This document shows positions 25,660-34,070 of a stretch of 64,000 nt of DNA, piece after piece. The position numbers were made by a program, and so were the translations under genes. Source of the DNA: Candidatus Gastranaerophilales bacterium. Lineage in GTDB: Bacteria; Cyanobacteriota; Vampirovibrionia; Gastranaerophilales; Gastranaerophilaceae. Below the pieces are notes generated by a model. The model did no database searches, was not told the DNA's origin, and saw nothing but the letters and a program-made list of their open reading frames with translations. Position 1 is the stretch's first letter; every line of letters begins with the position of its first letter. The stretch is from positions 62,001-126,000 of the forward strand of contig CALUPF010000028.1 of NCBI GenBank assembly GCA_944322545.1, written 5' to 3'.

Positions 25660-25691
25660 AAAAAAGAGGGTTAGAAATAACCCTCTTTTTT
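25660..25691. terminator. Bidirectional intrinsic terminator after hydA
   Basis: A 14-bp perfect stem (25660-25673 with 25678-25691) closed by a GAAA tetraloop, with A6 on one side and T6 on the other. It ends the hydrogenase operon and the convergent gene at 25690-26571, whose stop codon overlaps the T run. Confidence 0.92.
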
Positions 25692-26571
25692 ATTCTATGT
25701 CGTAAACCTCGTCGCAGTTTTTTAGTTCACTATATTTTATTGCTTTTGGGGTTTTGTTTTCGATATACTTTGCTGGCTCGTTATTTTTAAATAACATAGC
25801 TTTGAGTGCAGATGGGATTGTATCTTTACCTATTTCTACATCTTCCATAAAATAGTCTAGAGACTTATCAGGATTTAGACCCACAAGCTTTTTACATGAT
25901 GTTCTCGCATCGTTGACCTCAGACATAAGAATTGTGCTTCCGTCAGGATTGACTGAGATAATGTCTTTTGTTATTGCTTTTTGTATAGCTATTTCTTGAT
26001 GTTCGATTGTTTCAGTGCCTTTAAGAATGTCTATTTTAATTGTTCCGTCTGTATATACTTGAGAAATCCTTTTAATTTCACCGTAATCATTTTTTTCAAA
26101 AAGTGTTGAAATTTTAAGTGAAGGATAAACAATTGCACTGCCATTTTTTGTTTTTACAAGCTCTGTAGGTGATTCTGCTGCTTTTTCCATATTTTGTATC
26201 ATTTCATTTAATGTGGAATTAATATAATTTTTTGCTTCTTTTGCTTTTGTGTGCATTTGAGAAATAACTAAAGGGATCTCTTTTTCTTCTTTTTCTACCG
26301 GTCCGAAGTAAAGAGGTGGTATTTCTTTCAATGCTTTTTGTGCCAGTCTGGCTGAATGAAAAGCAATGGCTCCCAGTCCTGTCAGTACTGCTGTAATCCC
26401 CAGACCTATGTATAGTTTTTTGTTGGACTTTTTGTTTTTTGACACAGGGGGAGTAACTTGGGAGTTTTCTTGGCTTTTAACATAAGCTTCAACGGCACGA
26501 GTTGTTCTGTTTTGTTTGTCTAAAACTTGCAAAGTCCCTTTGAAGGATTGGGCAATAGAGTGTATTTTCAT
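25690..26571 (-). CDS. FKG-tagged protein with one membrane helix
   Basis: A 293-residue protein of unknown function. The N-terminus is M-K-I-H-S-I then Q-S-F-K-G at residues 8-12, the tag motif at its shortest distance from the start. A basic, asparagine-rich stretch follows, then one membrane helix at about residues 50-72. The rest is a soluble domain with beta-turns such as Y-T-D-G-T and V-N-P-D-G-S. The arrangement of tag, then anchor, then soluble domain means the tag would face the opposite side of the membrane from the main domain. Confidence 0.65.
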   Translation of the reverse strand: MKIHSIAQSFKGTLQVLDKQNRTTRAVEAYVKSQENSQVTPPVSKNKKSNKKLYIGLGITAVLTGLGAIAFHSARLAQKALKEIPPLYFGPVEKEEKEIPLVISQMHTKAKEAKNYINSTLNEMIQNMEKAAESPTELVKTKNGSAIVYPSLKISTLFEKNDYGEIKRISQVYTDGTIKIDILKGTETIEHQEIAIQKAITKDIISVNPDGSTILMSEVNDARTSCKKLVGLNPDKSLDYFMEDVEIGKDTIPSALKAMLFKNNEPAKYIENKTPKAIKYSELKNCDEVYDIE

Positions 26572-26650
26572 ATAAAAAGGGTCCTTTTTTTATAAATATA
26601 AATATATTCTAAAGTGAATGATTGGTTATTACAATGAATTGTGTTAAGTT

Positions 26651-26679
26651 TTGTAAAGTATCATGATGTAGGCTATGAT
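26651..26679 (+). promoter_or_regulatory. Promoter of the 405-residue protein gene
   Basis: TTGTAA (26651-26656), a 17-base spacer and TATGAT (26674-26679). Transcription from here would leave an unusually long leader of about 155 bases before the ATG at 26842, containing a 6-bp AAAGAC/GTCTTT hairpin near 26775-26792. Confidence 0.55.
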
Positions 26680-26841
26680 TCAATCATGGCATGTCTTTTC
26701 ATGGTTTTTTGTTTAAAAAGGCAATTTTTAAAAACAGAAATTTTTTATATATATACAGGAACGAGGAATCAAAAAAGACGAAAAAAGTCTTTATCGTTTT
26801 AGGGAATTACGAGATTTAAGGAATTATTAGGGGATACAAAA

Positions 26842-28059
26842 ATGGGATACGGAATTAATTTATCAGCAGGAACATTAAATCCTTGGTCATATTCACTATT
26901 TCCAGGAGTAGCTGGTTCAAACGTTATTTATCCAAGTGATTCTGCTTCAGTTTGGAATGATGCAAATCTCCTAAGATTCGACAGCGATGCTAACAGATTG
27001 TTGAATGGTTCAACAGCATTATGTCAGCAAATGATTCCTATGATGGATGCTTGGTACGCAAGAGTTGCTGAAGCTTTCCAAAAAATTATGATGAGCATTC
27101 AAAGTGGTAACACTAATATCAATATTACAGGTCCAAATCCAAATACAAATATTGATCCTACAACTGGTAAATTAAAAGAAAGTCAAATCATTCGTGAATT
27201 GACAAAAATGGGATCTGGTGCTTCAACAAAAGATAGAATGGGCGTTGAAGTTACATTCAAAGATAAAGATGGCAATACTCATAAAACAACATTATTAAGA
27301 CGTTTGATTTCTTTGACAAAAGAATATCAAGAACATCCTGATAATTGTCAATTAAGCGAAGAAAATTACAATAAGATTTGGGATATAGCTGGAAAATACG
27401 CTAAAACAGGTGAACTTTCTACTGAAGACTACAAAACTTTATTAGAAATTGCTAAAAATCCTGGAAAATCAACTTCAGTTGATGGTGAAGATCCTGTTGA
27501 TGAAACAGAAGAAAAACCAGAAACTCCATTCACTGATGAAAGAAATGCAAAAACTGAGGGTGAATCAGGTGCCGTATTCCAACAAGGCGTTGATGCAGCA
27601 GTTGACGGTTACAAAAACGGTTTAATCGGCTGGGGTACAGATTATGACCAATTAAATGCAGGTCAAGCTGCATTGAACTCAGACAACGTGATTGAAGTTT
27701 GGGACAAATATTACAAAACAGTTGGTGTAAACCACGGTGAAACATTAGTTGATTCTCTATACAACGACTTCGATGATTGGACAGATGGTGTCTTCACAAC
27801 AGGTGGTGCATCAAGATTCACAGCAATCGCTGATGCATTAATTGAAAGAGCTAACTCTTTGATTGAAAAATATGGTGATAAATCAGGACTAAAAGCTGAA
27901 GATGTTCAAAAATTCAAAAATGACTTTGATTCAATCAATGATGATAATTATGACAGCAAAAAACAATTCATTAGTGATACATTCAAAAACTTCGTAAATA
28001 AAATCAAACAAGCTGAAGCTAAATTGGTTCAATCAGAAAAACAACAAGCTAAATCATAA
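26842..28059 (+). CDS. Hypothetical acidic protein, probably highly expressed
   Basis: A 405-residue protein I do not recognise. There is no signal peptide; the first 40 residues are rich in G, S, N and aromatic residues (M-G-Y-G-I-N-L-S-A-G), followed by helical segments. Residues 95-110 hold an N/T/P-rich linker (T-N-I-N-I-T-G-P-N-P), and residues 215-240 a very acidic E/D/P linker. The C-terminal 150 residues are mainly helical and lysine/aspartate-rich. It uses AAC, GAC and TTC codons more often than its neighbours do, as ferritin and the hydrogenase genes also tend to, which suggests strong expression. It has its own promoter, a long leader and a strong terminator, so it is a single-gene unit. 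A structural or surface role is possible but unproven. Confidence 0.65.
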   Translation: MGYGINLSAGTLNPWSYSLFPGVAGSNVIYPSDSASVWNDANLLRFDSDANRLLNGSTALCQQMIPMMDAWYARVAEAFQKIMMSIQSGNTNINITGPNPNTNIDPTTGKLKESQIIRELTKMGSGASTKDRMGVEVTFKDKDGNTHKTTLLRRLISLTKEYQEHPDNCQLSEENYNKIWDIAGKYAKTGELSTEDYKTLLEIAKNPGKSTSVDGEDPVDETEEKPETPFTDERNAKTEGESGAVFQQGVDAAVDGYKNGLIGWGTDYDQLNAGQAALNSDNVIEVWDKYYKTVGVNHGETLVDSLYNDFDDWTDGVFTTGGASRFTAIADALIERANSLIEKYGDKSGLKAEDVQKFKNDFDSINDDNYDSKKQFISDTFKNFVNKIKQAEAKLVQSEKQQAKS

Positions 28060-28113
28060 AAAATAATAATAATAATTTATTCCTCGGTTTATAATAGGTA
28101 TGGTAGGTTTTTT

Positions 28114-28140
28114 AAGGACACACAGGATGTGTCCTTTTTA
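28114..28140 (+). terminator. Intrinsic terminator
   Basis: AAGGACACA (28114-28122) pairs with TGTGTCCTT (28128-28136) around a 5-base loop and is followed by TTTA-TTTTG. It ends the transcript of the 405-residue protein gene. Confidence 0.9.
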
Positions 28141-28163
28141 TTTTGTTTAAATTTAACAAAATC

Positions 28164-28290
28164 AGACATAAAAAGAAGCCGCCCGACTTACACATCGACC
28201 GGCAAAGTTTTCATCATGGAGAAAAGGAGTGGAAGAGAAAGTATAAAGAGAATTGGCTACATTAATACAATTCCCTTTTTGTGATTTACA
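28164..28290 (-). ncRNA. Candidate small RNA on the minus strand
   Basis: Within a 364-base gap between genes, 28175-28250 is markedly richer in G and C than its surroundings and holds no ORF. On the minus strand, a hairpin (GCCGGTCGA with TCGGGCGGC, 28178-28203; one G-G mismatch and one wobble that pairs only on this strand) is followed by TTCTTTTT, a terminator-like end. TTGTAT and TATACT boxes lie upstream on the same strand (spacing 19, not ideal). No known RNA family was recognised. Confidence 0.3.
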
Positions 28291-28353
28291 AAACATATAA
28301 AAAGTATATATTAATATAAGTTTACAAATTTTTTACTAACTCTTCAATCTTAA

Positions 28354-28366
28354 AATGTGGTATGAT
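28354..28366 (+). promoter_or_regulatory. Extended -10 promoter of leuC
   Basis: TGTGG followed by TATGAT (28361-28366) makes an extended -10 element (TGn-TATGAT); no good -35 box is seen. It lies about 58 bases before the leuC ATG. Confidence 0.45.
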
Positions 28367-28423
28367 TTATGGCGTGAATATCTTTTGAGAGAAGCTAAAT
28401 TATATACATCGGAGAGTTGAATT

Positions 28424-29677
28424 ATGGGTCAAACAATTGCAGAAAAGATAATTTCAAAACACGCAGGTCAAGATGTTAAAGCTGGAGAATTGTGTATTGC
28501 AAAAGTTGATGTTGCTTCAGTTCAAGATGGTACTGGGCCTTTGATGGTTCAAGAGTTTAAAAAGTTGGGTAAATCAAAACCTGCTAATCCTCAAAGATGT
28601 ATTTTGTTTATTGACCATGCATCTCCTAGTCCTAGAAAAGAGCTTTCTAATACTCATATGGTTTTGCGTGAATTTGCTAAAGAAACAGGCGCTATTTTAT
28701 CTGAAACAGGTTGTGGTGTTTGCCATCAAAGATTGGTTGAGTCTTTTGTAAACCCTGGAGAAATACTTGTTGGTGCTGATTCTCACACTTGTACTTCTGG
28801 TGCATTAGGTGCTTTTTCAACAGGCATGGGCTCAACTGATGTTGCAGTTGCAATGGCAATGGGCAAAACTTGGCTAAAAGTTCCTCAAACATTCAAAATT
28901 GTAGTAAATGGTGAGTTTCAAAAAGGTGTTTATGCAAAAGATTTGATTTTGCATTTAATTGGAATGATTGGAGCTGATGGTGCTACATATAAAGCATTGG
29001 AATTTCACGGTTCTACAATAGAAAATATGACGATGGCTGACAGATTCACACTTGCTAATATGGCAGTTGAAGCTGGAGCAAAAGCCGGCTTGTTTATGAC
29101 CGATGAAAAAACAAAAGCTTATTTAAAACAACAAGGTCGTGAAGATAAATTTGTTGAAATCAAGCCTGATTCTGATGCAGTATATGAAAGGGTTATAGAA
29201 ATTGATGCTTCTAAAATTGAGCCGACTGTTTCATGTCCTCACACTGTTGATAATACAAAACTTGCAAAAGATTTGAAGGATGTAAAAGTTAATCAGGTGT
29301 TTATTGGTACTTGTACTAACGGAAGAATTGAAGATCTTAGAATTGCTGCTGAAATTCTTAAAGATAAACAGGTTAATCCTGATGTAAGACTAATTGTTGT
29401 TCCTGCGTCAAAAACTGTTTATAAACAGGCAATTGAAGAAGGATTGATATCTGTTTTAGTTGATGCTGGAGCTCAAATCCTAGGTCCAGGTTGTGGACCT
29501 TGTGTAGGTGTTCATGCTGGAATTTTAGGCGATGGTGAGGTTTGTCTTGCTACTCAAAACAGAAATTTCCAAGGTAGAATGGGCAATACAAAAGGCTTTA
29601 TCTATTTATGCTCACCAGCGACAGCTGCATATAGTGCAATAAATGGATATATAAGTAATCCTTCGGAGCTTTATTAA
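28424..29677 (+). CDS. leuC: 3-Isopropylmalate dehydratase large subunit (LeuC)
   Basis: Aconitase-family [4Fe-4S] hydro-lyase subunit of 417 residues, the short LeuC2 form. It isomerises 2- to 3-isopropylmalate in leucine synthesis, together with a separate LeuD subunit. Visible: D-H-A-S-P-S and H-x-x-L-R-E near residue 66-83, G-A-D-S-H-T-C-T near 117, and the cluster cysteines in T-C-T-N-G-R near 292 and G-P-G-C-G-P-C-V-G near 353-360. The family also includes homoaconitase and methylmalate dehydratase, which cannot be fully separated by eye. leuD is not adjacent, which is less usual. A good GGAGAG ribosome-binding site precedes the ATG. Confidence 0.92.
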   Translation: MGQTIAEKIISKHAGQDVKAGELCIAKVDVASVQDGTGPLMVQEFKKLGKSKPANPQRCILFIDHASPSPRKELSNTHMVLREFAKETGAILSETGCGVCHQRLVESFVNPGEILVGADSHTCTSGALGAFSTGMGSTDVAVAMAMGKTWLKVPQTFKIVVNGEFQKGVYAKDLILHLIGMIGADGATYKALEFHGSTIENMTMADRFTLANMAVEAGAKAGLFMTDEKTKAYLKQQGREDKFVEIKPDSDAVYERVIEIDASKIEPTVSCPHTVDNTKLAKDLKDVKVNQVFIGTCTNGRIEDLRIAAEILKDKQVNPDVRLIVVPASKTVYKQAIEEGLISVLVDAGAQILGPGCGPCVGVHAGILGDGEVCLATQNRNFQGRMGNTKGFIYLCSPATAAYSAINGYISNPSELY

Positions 29678-29720
29678 TAAAAAAGATATTGGTATGAAAA
29701 CTGTTTTTGTCAGTTTCAAC

Positions 29721-30680
29721 TTATTGGTTTTTATTTTTTATGCAGTTTACTGTAGCGATTGCGCTTGTTTTAATGTAAATTATTGCAGCAATAATAGATA
29801 TTAGAGATTTAAATCCTGTTATGCACTGTATTGCAAGCAATCCACAACCGGTATAAAACATAATATTTTTTGCGTTTTCATGTACAATACTCATTATTTT
29901 TGTATTAAAGCAATTTTTTAAATATTGTATCAAAAGGAATACTTCATAAGTAAAATAACTAAAAGCTCCAAAATACAGACATACAAGCCTAATTTGTTTT
30001 AATATGGCTGCTTCCACCTTGAATGTTTTCAGTAAAAAAACAAACAAGCAGGTTGTTATTACTGCAGAAATAATGGTTAAAATTTGCATAGCCTGTGCAC
30101 AGCCTTTATTCTGATTAAGCAGTTTTACAGCCGTAGATATATTTTTTTTCTCTTCTTCTTGGTCTGTATTAATTTTGTTTTTGATTTTATTATAAAAAAT
30201 ATCTATGTTTGACTCTTTCAATGCTTTGTTTTTTGTTTCCGAATCTATTTCTCCATTAACAACCAATTCTTGAAGTTTTTCTTCATATCTTTTGTTAATA
30301 TGATATTCGATAGTTTCTAATATATTGTCTTTTGATATGTTTTCTTTTATAATTGCTTGCCTTGCTATTTCATAAGCAATAAATGTCAGATCTTGCAAAA
30401 TGCTGTCGTAGTATTTTTGTGGAATGTTTGCTTTTATTAAATCAATTGATTTGTGAAAAGTCCATTCAGCAATAAGTTGTGCTATAAATCGAATTTGATC
30501 TTCAGTAAAGTCATATTCTTCGTTTTGACATAATTCTTCTATTACCTGTTTTGTAAATTCATAAATTTTATTTGATACGAAATCTTTTTGTTCTTCAGAA
30601 AATTCTTCAGGTATTAAATCATAAGATTGCACTTTCAATGATGCTACAAATTGTATCCAATTAAACTCGCTTGCTGACAT
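29721..30680 (-). CDS. Hypothetical membrane protein
   Basis: A 319-residue protein, unknown family. The start is set at the ATG at 30680, which has GGAAGG upstream; a longer frame back to 30758 adds 26 cysteine-rich residues with no RBS. The first 190 residues are soluble and helical with many E, I and Y residues; the last 120 hold three to four membrane helices (about residues 200-220, 235-255, 270-310). It is read after the amidohydrolase gene on the same strand with about 94 bases between. Confidence 0.6.
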   Translation of the reverse strand: MSASEFNWIQFVASLKVQSYDLIPEEFSEEQKDFVSNKIYEFTKQVIEELCQNEEYDFTEDQIRFIAQLIAEWTFHKSIDLIKANIPQKYYDSILQDLTFIAYEIARQAIIKENISKDNILETIEYHINKRYEEKLQELVVNGEIDSETKNKALKESNIDIFYNKIKNKINTDQEEEKKNISTAVKLLNQNKGCAQAMQILTIISAVITTCLFVFLLKTFKVEAAILKQIRLVCLYFGAFSYFTYEVFLLIQYLKNCFNTKIMSIVHENAKNIMFYTGCGLLAIQCITGFKSLISIIAAIIYIKTSAIATVNCIKNKNQ

Positions 30681-30773
30681 ATAAAACCTTCCGTAAATGC
30701 AAGATGATTCTATAAGAAAACTGTTATTCTTGCAATATGTATTAATTGTCTCACACAAAATGTTGCATTTTAT

Positions 30774-31883
30774 TTATTTTTTTGATTCTTTACCTAATTT
30801 CATGTTTCCTGCAATTATAGCGGCAAGAAGAATTATTGCTCCAAAACATAGCTTTTTGTTTTTTACTGCTTTTTTTATTATGTTTCCAAAGTCAGGCAAG
30901 CGTTTTTTTTGTCTTTCAAAAAAAAGATTTTTTGCATTTTGGTAAAATATTTTTTCAATAATCTTTTCTCCTTCTTCAGGGAATGCATTTTTTATTGCAT
31001 TTTTTACGTCAATCACGACTTTATTATACGCTTCAATTGGTTTTAGACCTTTTTCGCCTTCTTTTCCGAATCTTGCAATAGGCGCATCTGTTCCGAATAG
31101 AAGTCTTTCTGTCATATCGCCTTTTTTTGTGTTTTTCAATCTTCTAATTGCTTCAATGATGTCAGGTTTTTCTGTTGTATCACAGTTTACCCAAGATATA
31201 TCGGCAAAAAGCGTAGCTTTATTATTTTCTATAGAGTCTACTAAAATATCGACAGCTGCTTTTGTGTCTTTTCCTTCATTGCCTCCAAGATGTCCAAGAA
31301 TAATAGGAACTTTAGGTGTTCTTTGTGCGAGTTTGTATATTTGTTCAGGTCTTGAATATTCACATCGTGGGGCTTTTACTCCATTTATATAAAATGTTTC
31401 AAAAGTTTTGTCTGAGTGAAACAGACAAGGTAGTTTGTATTTTTCTGCGAGTTTCATATATGCATTATATGATGCGTCATCAGCAGGCAATTCCATTCTT
31501 TTGGGGTGAAATTTTAAACCTACGAAAGAATTTGGATTTTCTTTCAGCAGTTGTTCGATTTTTGAGGCATCGCCTTTTGTTACATTAGGCTGACAAACAG
31601 CAAGTGGTGCTAGCACAGGGTTGTTTTTTGCTATTTCAAGAAGCACTTTATTTCCTTGTAATTCATCTAACAAACCATTTGGCTCAATGCAGCTGAGGTT
31701 TGAGACAATCATTTTTTCTATTACATCACCATTAGCGAGCGGTTGTTTGTAAAACACGTCAAGATCATTTGCATTATATGTGTTTTCGTACCACTTACCC
31801 AAATGAGTATGTGAATCTATTATGCGACCTTTGAAATTTGTTGTATTTCTTTTGGTTGCGTTGTTAATCCCTGTGACTTTCAT
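30774..31883 (-). CDS. FKG-tagged amidohydrolase-like TIM-barrel hydrolase with C-terminal membrane helix
   Basis: A 369-residue protein. N-F-K-G-R at residues 16-20 is followed directly by D-S-H-T-H-L-G (23-29), the metal-binding H-x-H of the amidohydrolase superfamily (amidohydro_2 type). Other ligands fit: G-L-K-F-H-P near 123, L-F-H-S-D near 155, I-L-G-H-L-G-G near 195 and L-F-G-T-D-A-P near 264 with the catalytic aspartate. After about residue 335 there is a basic stretch and one membrane helix, so the protein is probably tail-anchored. The substrate is unknown. Its start overlaps the upstream gene's end by 20 bases, showing tight coupling. It is the clearest case in the window of the tag fused to a recognisable enzyme domain. 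Confidence 0.82.
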   Translation of the reverse strand: MKVTGINNATKRNTTNFKGRIIDSHTHLGKWYENTYNANDLDVFYKQPLANGDVIEKMIVSNLSCIEPNGLLDELQGNKVLLEIAKNNPVLAPLAVCQPNVTKGDASKIEQLLKENPNSFVGLKFHPKRMELPADDASYNAYMKLAEKYKLPCLFHSDKTFETFYINGVKAPRCEYSRPEQIYKLAQRTPKVPIILGHLGGNEGKDTKAAVDILVDSIENNKATLFADISWVNCDTTEKPDIIEAIRRLKNTKKGDMTERLLFGTDAPIARFGKEGEKGLKPIEAYNKVVIDVKNAIKNAFPEEGEKIIEKIFYQNAKNLFFERQKKRLPDFGNIIKKAVKNKKLCFGAIILLAAIIAGNMKLGKESKK

Positions 31884-33879
31884 CGTATAGATCTCCTATA
31901 TAGGAATCTTGCTGTGCACGACGTTCAATTATCTTGTCTCCATATTGAGAACCTTTGATAATTTCTTCGGATGCCCATTTACACACTTTTGCGGGGTATT
32001 TCTCTCCAGCTTTGACACATAAGTCCCCGATAACACTATACTGCATTGCGATTTTTAATTCAAGTTGTGAACGTTTCTTATTATTTTCCTTAACAAAATT
32101 TACATCATTCTCTGAAATGTTGAGGTAGTCTTGCTCTCCTAGGTAATGATATTTTTCTTTTTCTATTATGCTGTCAATAATATCTTGGGTGTGATTTTGT
32201 CTTTTTTGCAAGCCGCATTCTCTTATTAATTTTGCGCTGTTTATGTTAATTAGGCTGTTAAAACAGTCGGATGCTGCAGAAAATTTATTTTGTTTCAACA
32301 AAGTCATTGCAAGTTTTTCTGTGACTTTATATTTTTCATCATCTGATGCGTTTTTGTTGTTCAATATGTCTAGCATTTTTGAATAGAAATATTCTGCTGC
32401 TTTATAGTCTTGTATTTTTTCATTTGCTTTTGCTTGTGTTTTAAATTCTTCAATTTCTTCGTTGCTGTCGTGGAGTTTTCTGTTTTCTCGATATTTTATA
32501 TCTTTTGCAATGCAGTTAAATACAGCAAAGCAGCTTCCCCACATAGACATAACACTAGGTTTTCCACTTCCTTCGCAATCACATTTTGGGAAAATTACTT
32601 TATTGTCTTTGTTTTTTCTGAAAAACAGTTTTTTGCTGATGTCTACATATTCTCCTTGTAGTTTGATTTTTTTATCTTCTATTTCTTGTTTTGAAAATAT
32701 GTCTTCGACTTTGTATAATTTGTCTTTTGGTGCTGCTTCAGGAGATTGTTTTAAAAGAAGAGTTTCTTCTTTAGTTGCTAAAATGTCGTCAATATCTTGT
32801 CCTACGAATTTGACGATGTTTTCTATTTCATCATTTGCAGGAAATTCATTAAACGGATATTCAACAGTTTCTGTGTCAGTGTAGCTGTATCCTATAATTT
32901 TGTTTTTGTCTTTTTCATCTCTTATTGGTGTGAAATTATAAACGCCTCTTGCTCCATCTGTGATGCAGGTATCATATGCTGCAAACATATAATCTTGTGC
33001 GCCATCAGCTTCTTTTACTGTAACGACATTCGCATCAGAAAGTGATAAAAGGTTAAAATCATACCAGTTGTTTCTTTTTATTTCAGAAGCCATTTCATCT
33101 ACGACACCGTTTGTATCTTCTCCTGTTGCAATAAAATGATATAGCTCAGGTTTCAGACCTCTTTGTCCGGCCATCCATTTTAAGGTGTCGTCATGAGGAT
33201 GTCCTGCTGGGATGTAGACTTTTGCGCCTTTAGCTTTTAGTTTATTGATTTCATTTATTACACCCCAAGAATATTCTATGCCCTGTTTTAAAGGGTCCAT
33301 GTAGTTTATGTATTCTCTATATCTGTCAGGGTTATCATAAATAGTTTTTAAAAAGTCTAAAATATCTTTTTTGTTTGTTTTTACTGTTTGGTAAGTAAGT
33401 TTTAGATCTTTGTTTGTGACAGATTTTATTTGATCATGTAGATTTAAAAGAGGCACTGTCGCTAAAGCTGGAACTGCAACATAATCATCTTTTTTTAATG
33501 TTGTACTGTCATTGAGTAGTTTCAATTCGTGTTCTAAACTTTTTAGCTGTTTTACGTTTCTGTCATTTTTGTTGACTTCAACGTCGTGCATTTCTATATC
33601 CATTTCTTTTTCAACAGCTTTAGCAAAATGGGCAACGTTTGATGCGTGATTGCTGCCATCCACAATGTGGACAGGATAGCCCATAAACGAAACCCTTTTT
33701 AAGGGTGAGAATTTGTTGTATGAGGATATTTTTATGCCTTTAAAACTTAAGATATTTGTACTATCAGGCAGTTTATTTGCATAAGATTTAGTTTCTATTG
33801 GGTTTGATTTATTGTCTTTTTTGAATGATGCTAATTTTTTATTTGAATATAAGCTTACAGCCGAGATGCTTTTAATCAA
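31864..33879 (-). CDS. Large FKG-tagged protein with TPR-like C-terminus, unknown function
   Basis: A 671-residue protein without a recognised family. It carries two tag-like motifs, L-S-F-K-G near residue 47 and V-S-F-M-G near 66. Residues 70-330 look like an alpha/beta domain, with A-G-H-P-H-D-D near 226 and D-T-C-I-T-D-G-A-R-G near 305 that might be catalytic or sugar-binding loops. Residues 470-640 are helical with TPR-like spacing (A-A-E-Y-F-Y-S-K-M-L, A-S-D-C-F-N-S-L-I). Start is TTG at 33879 with GGAG seven bases upstream. It is co-transcribed with the tagged amidohydrolase that overlaps its end. Confidence 0.68.
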   Translation of the reverse strand: MIKSISAVSLYSNKKLASFKKDNKSNPIETKSYANKLPDSTNILSFKGIKISSYNKFSPLKRVSFMGYPVHIVDGSNHASNVAHFAKAVEKEMDIEMHDVEVNKNDRNVKQLKSLEHELKLLNDSTTLKKDDYVAVPALATVPLLNLHDQIKSVTNKDLKLTYQTVKTNKKDILDFLKTIYDNPDRYREYINYMDPLKQGIEYSWGVINEINKLKAKGAKVYIPAGHPHDDTLKWMAGQRGLKPELYHFIATGEDTNGVVDEMASEIKRNNWYDFNLLSLSDANVVTVKEADGAQDYMFAAYDTCITDGARGVYNFTPIRDEKDKNKIIGYSYTDTETVEYPFNEFPANDEIENIVKFVGQDIDDILATKEETLLLKQSPEAAPKDKLYKVEDIFSKQEIEDKKIKLQGEYVDISKKLFFRKNKDNKVIFPKCDCEGSGKPSVMSMWGSCFAVFNCIAKDIKYRENRKLHDSNEEIEEFKTQAKANEKIQDYKAAEYFYSKMLDILNNKNASDDEKYKVTEKLAMTLLKQNKFSAASDCFNSLININSAKLIRECGLQKRQNHTQDIIDSIIEKEKYHYLGEQDYLNISENDVNFVKENNKKRSQLELKIAMQYSVIGDLCVKAGEKYPAKVCKWASEEIIKGSQYGDKIIERRAQQDSYIGDLYDESHRD

Positions 33880-34011
33880 TACTCTTCTCCTGTTGTAACT
33901 AACTTAGCTAACGTATGAAAAAAATATTTTTTGCTAGTTTTGATGCAGATTTCTTAATAATTATACAACTTTTTTAGATATAAAGAATTTATTAAAATAT
34001 TTCGATTTTTA

Positions 34012-34040
34012 TTGACACATAAAAAAAATAAAAATATGCT
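34012..34040 (+). promoter_or_regulatory. Promoter of the glutamate synthase operon
   Basis: TTGACA (34012-34017), a 17-base spacer and TATGCT (34035-34040), about 30 bases before the gltB1 start: a strong housekeeping-type promoter. Confidence 0.75.
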
Positions 34041-34070
34041 AAAAACACTAGATAAAAAAGGACAACTATA

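Noticed and set aside
28178..28203. Plus-strand hairpin as part of the leuC leader or a riboswitch
   Set aside because: On the plus strand the stem has two mismatches in the middle, and the leuC promoter lies about 150 bases downstream, so it cannot be in the leuC transcript.
30681..30758. N-terminal extension of the membrane protein at 29721
   Set aside because: The extra 26 residues are cysteine-rich and have no RBS, whereas the ATG at 30680 has GGAAGG just upstream.
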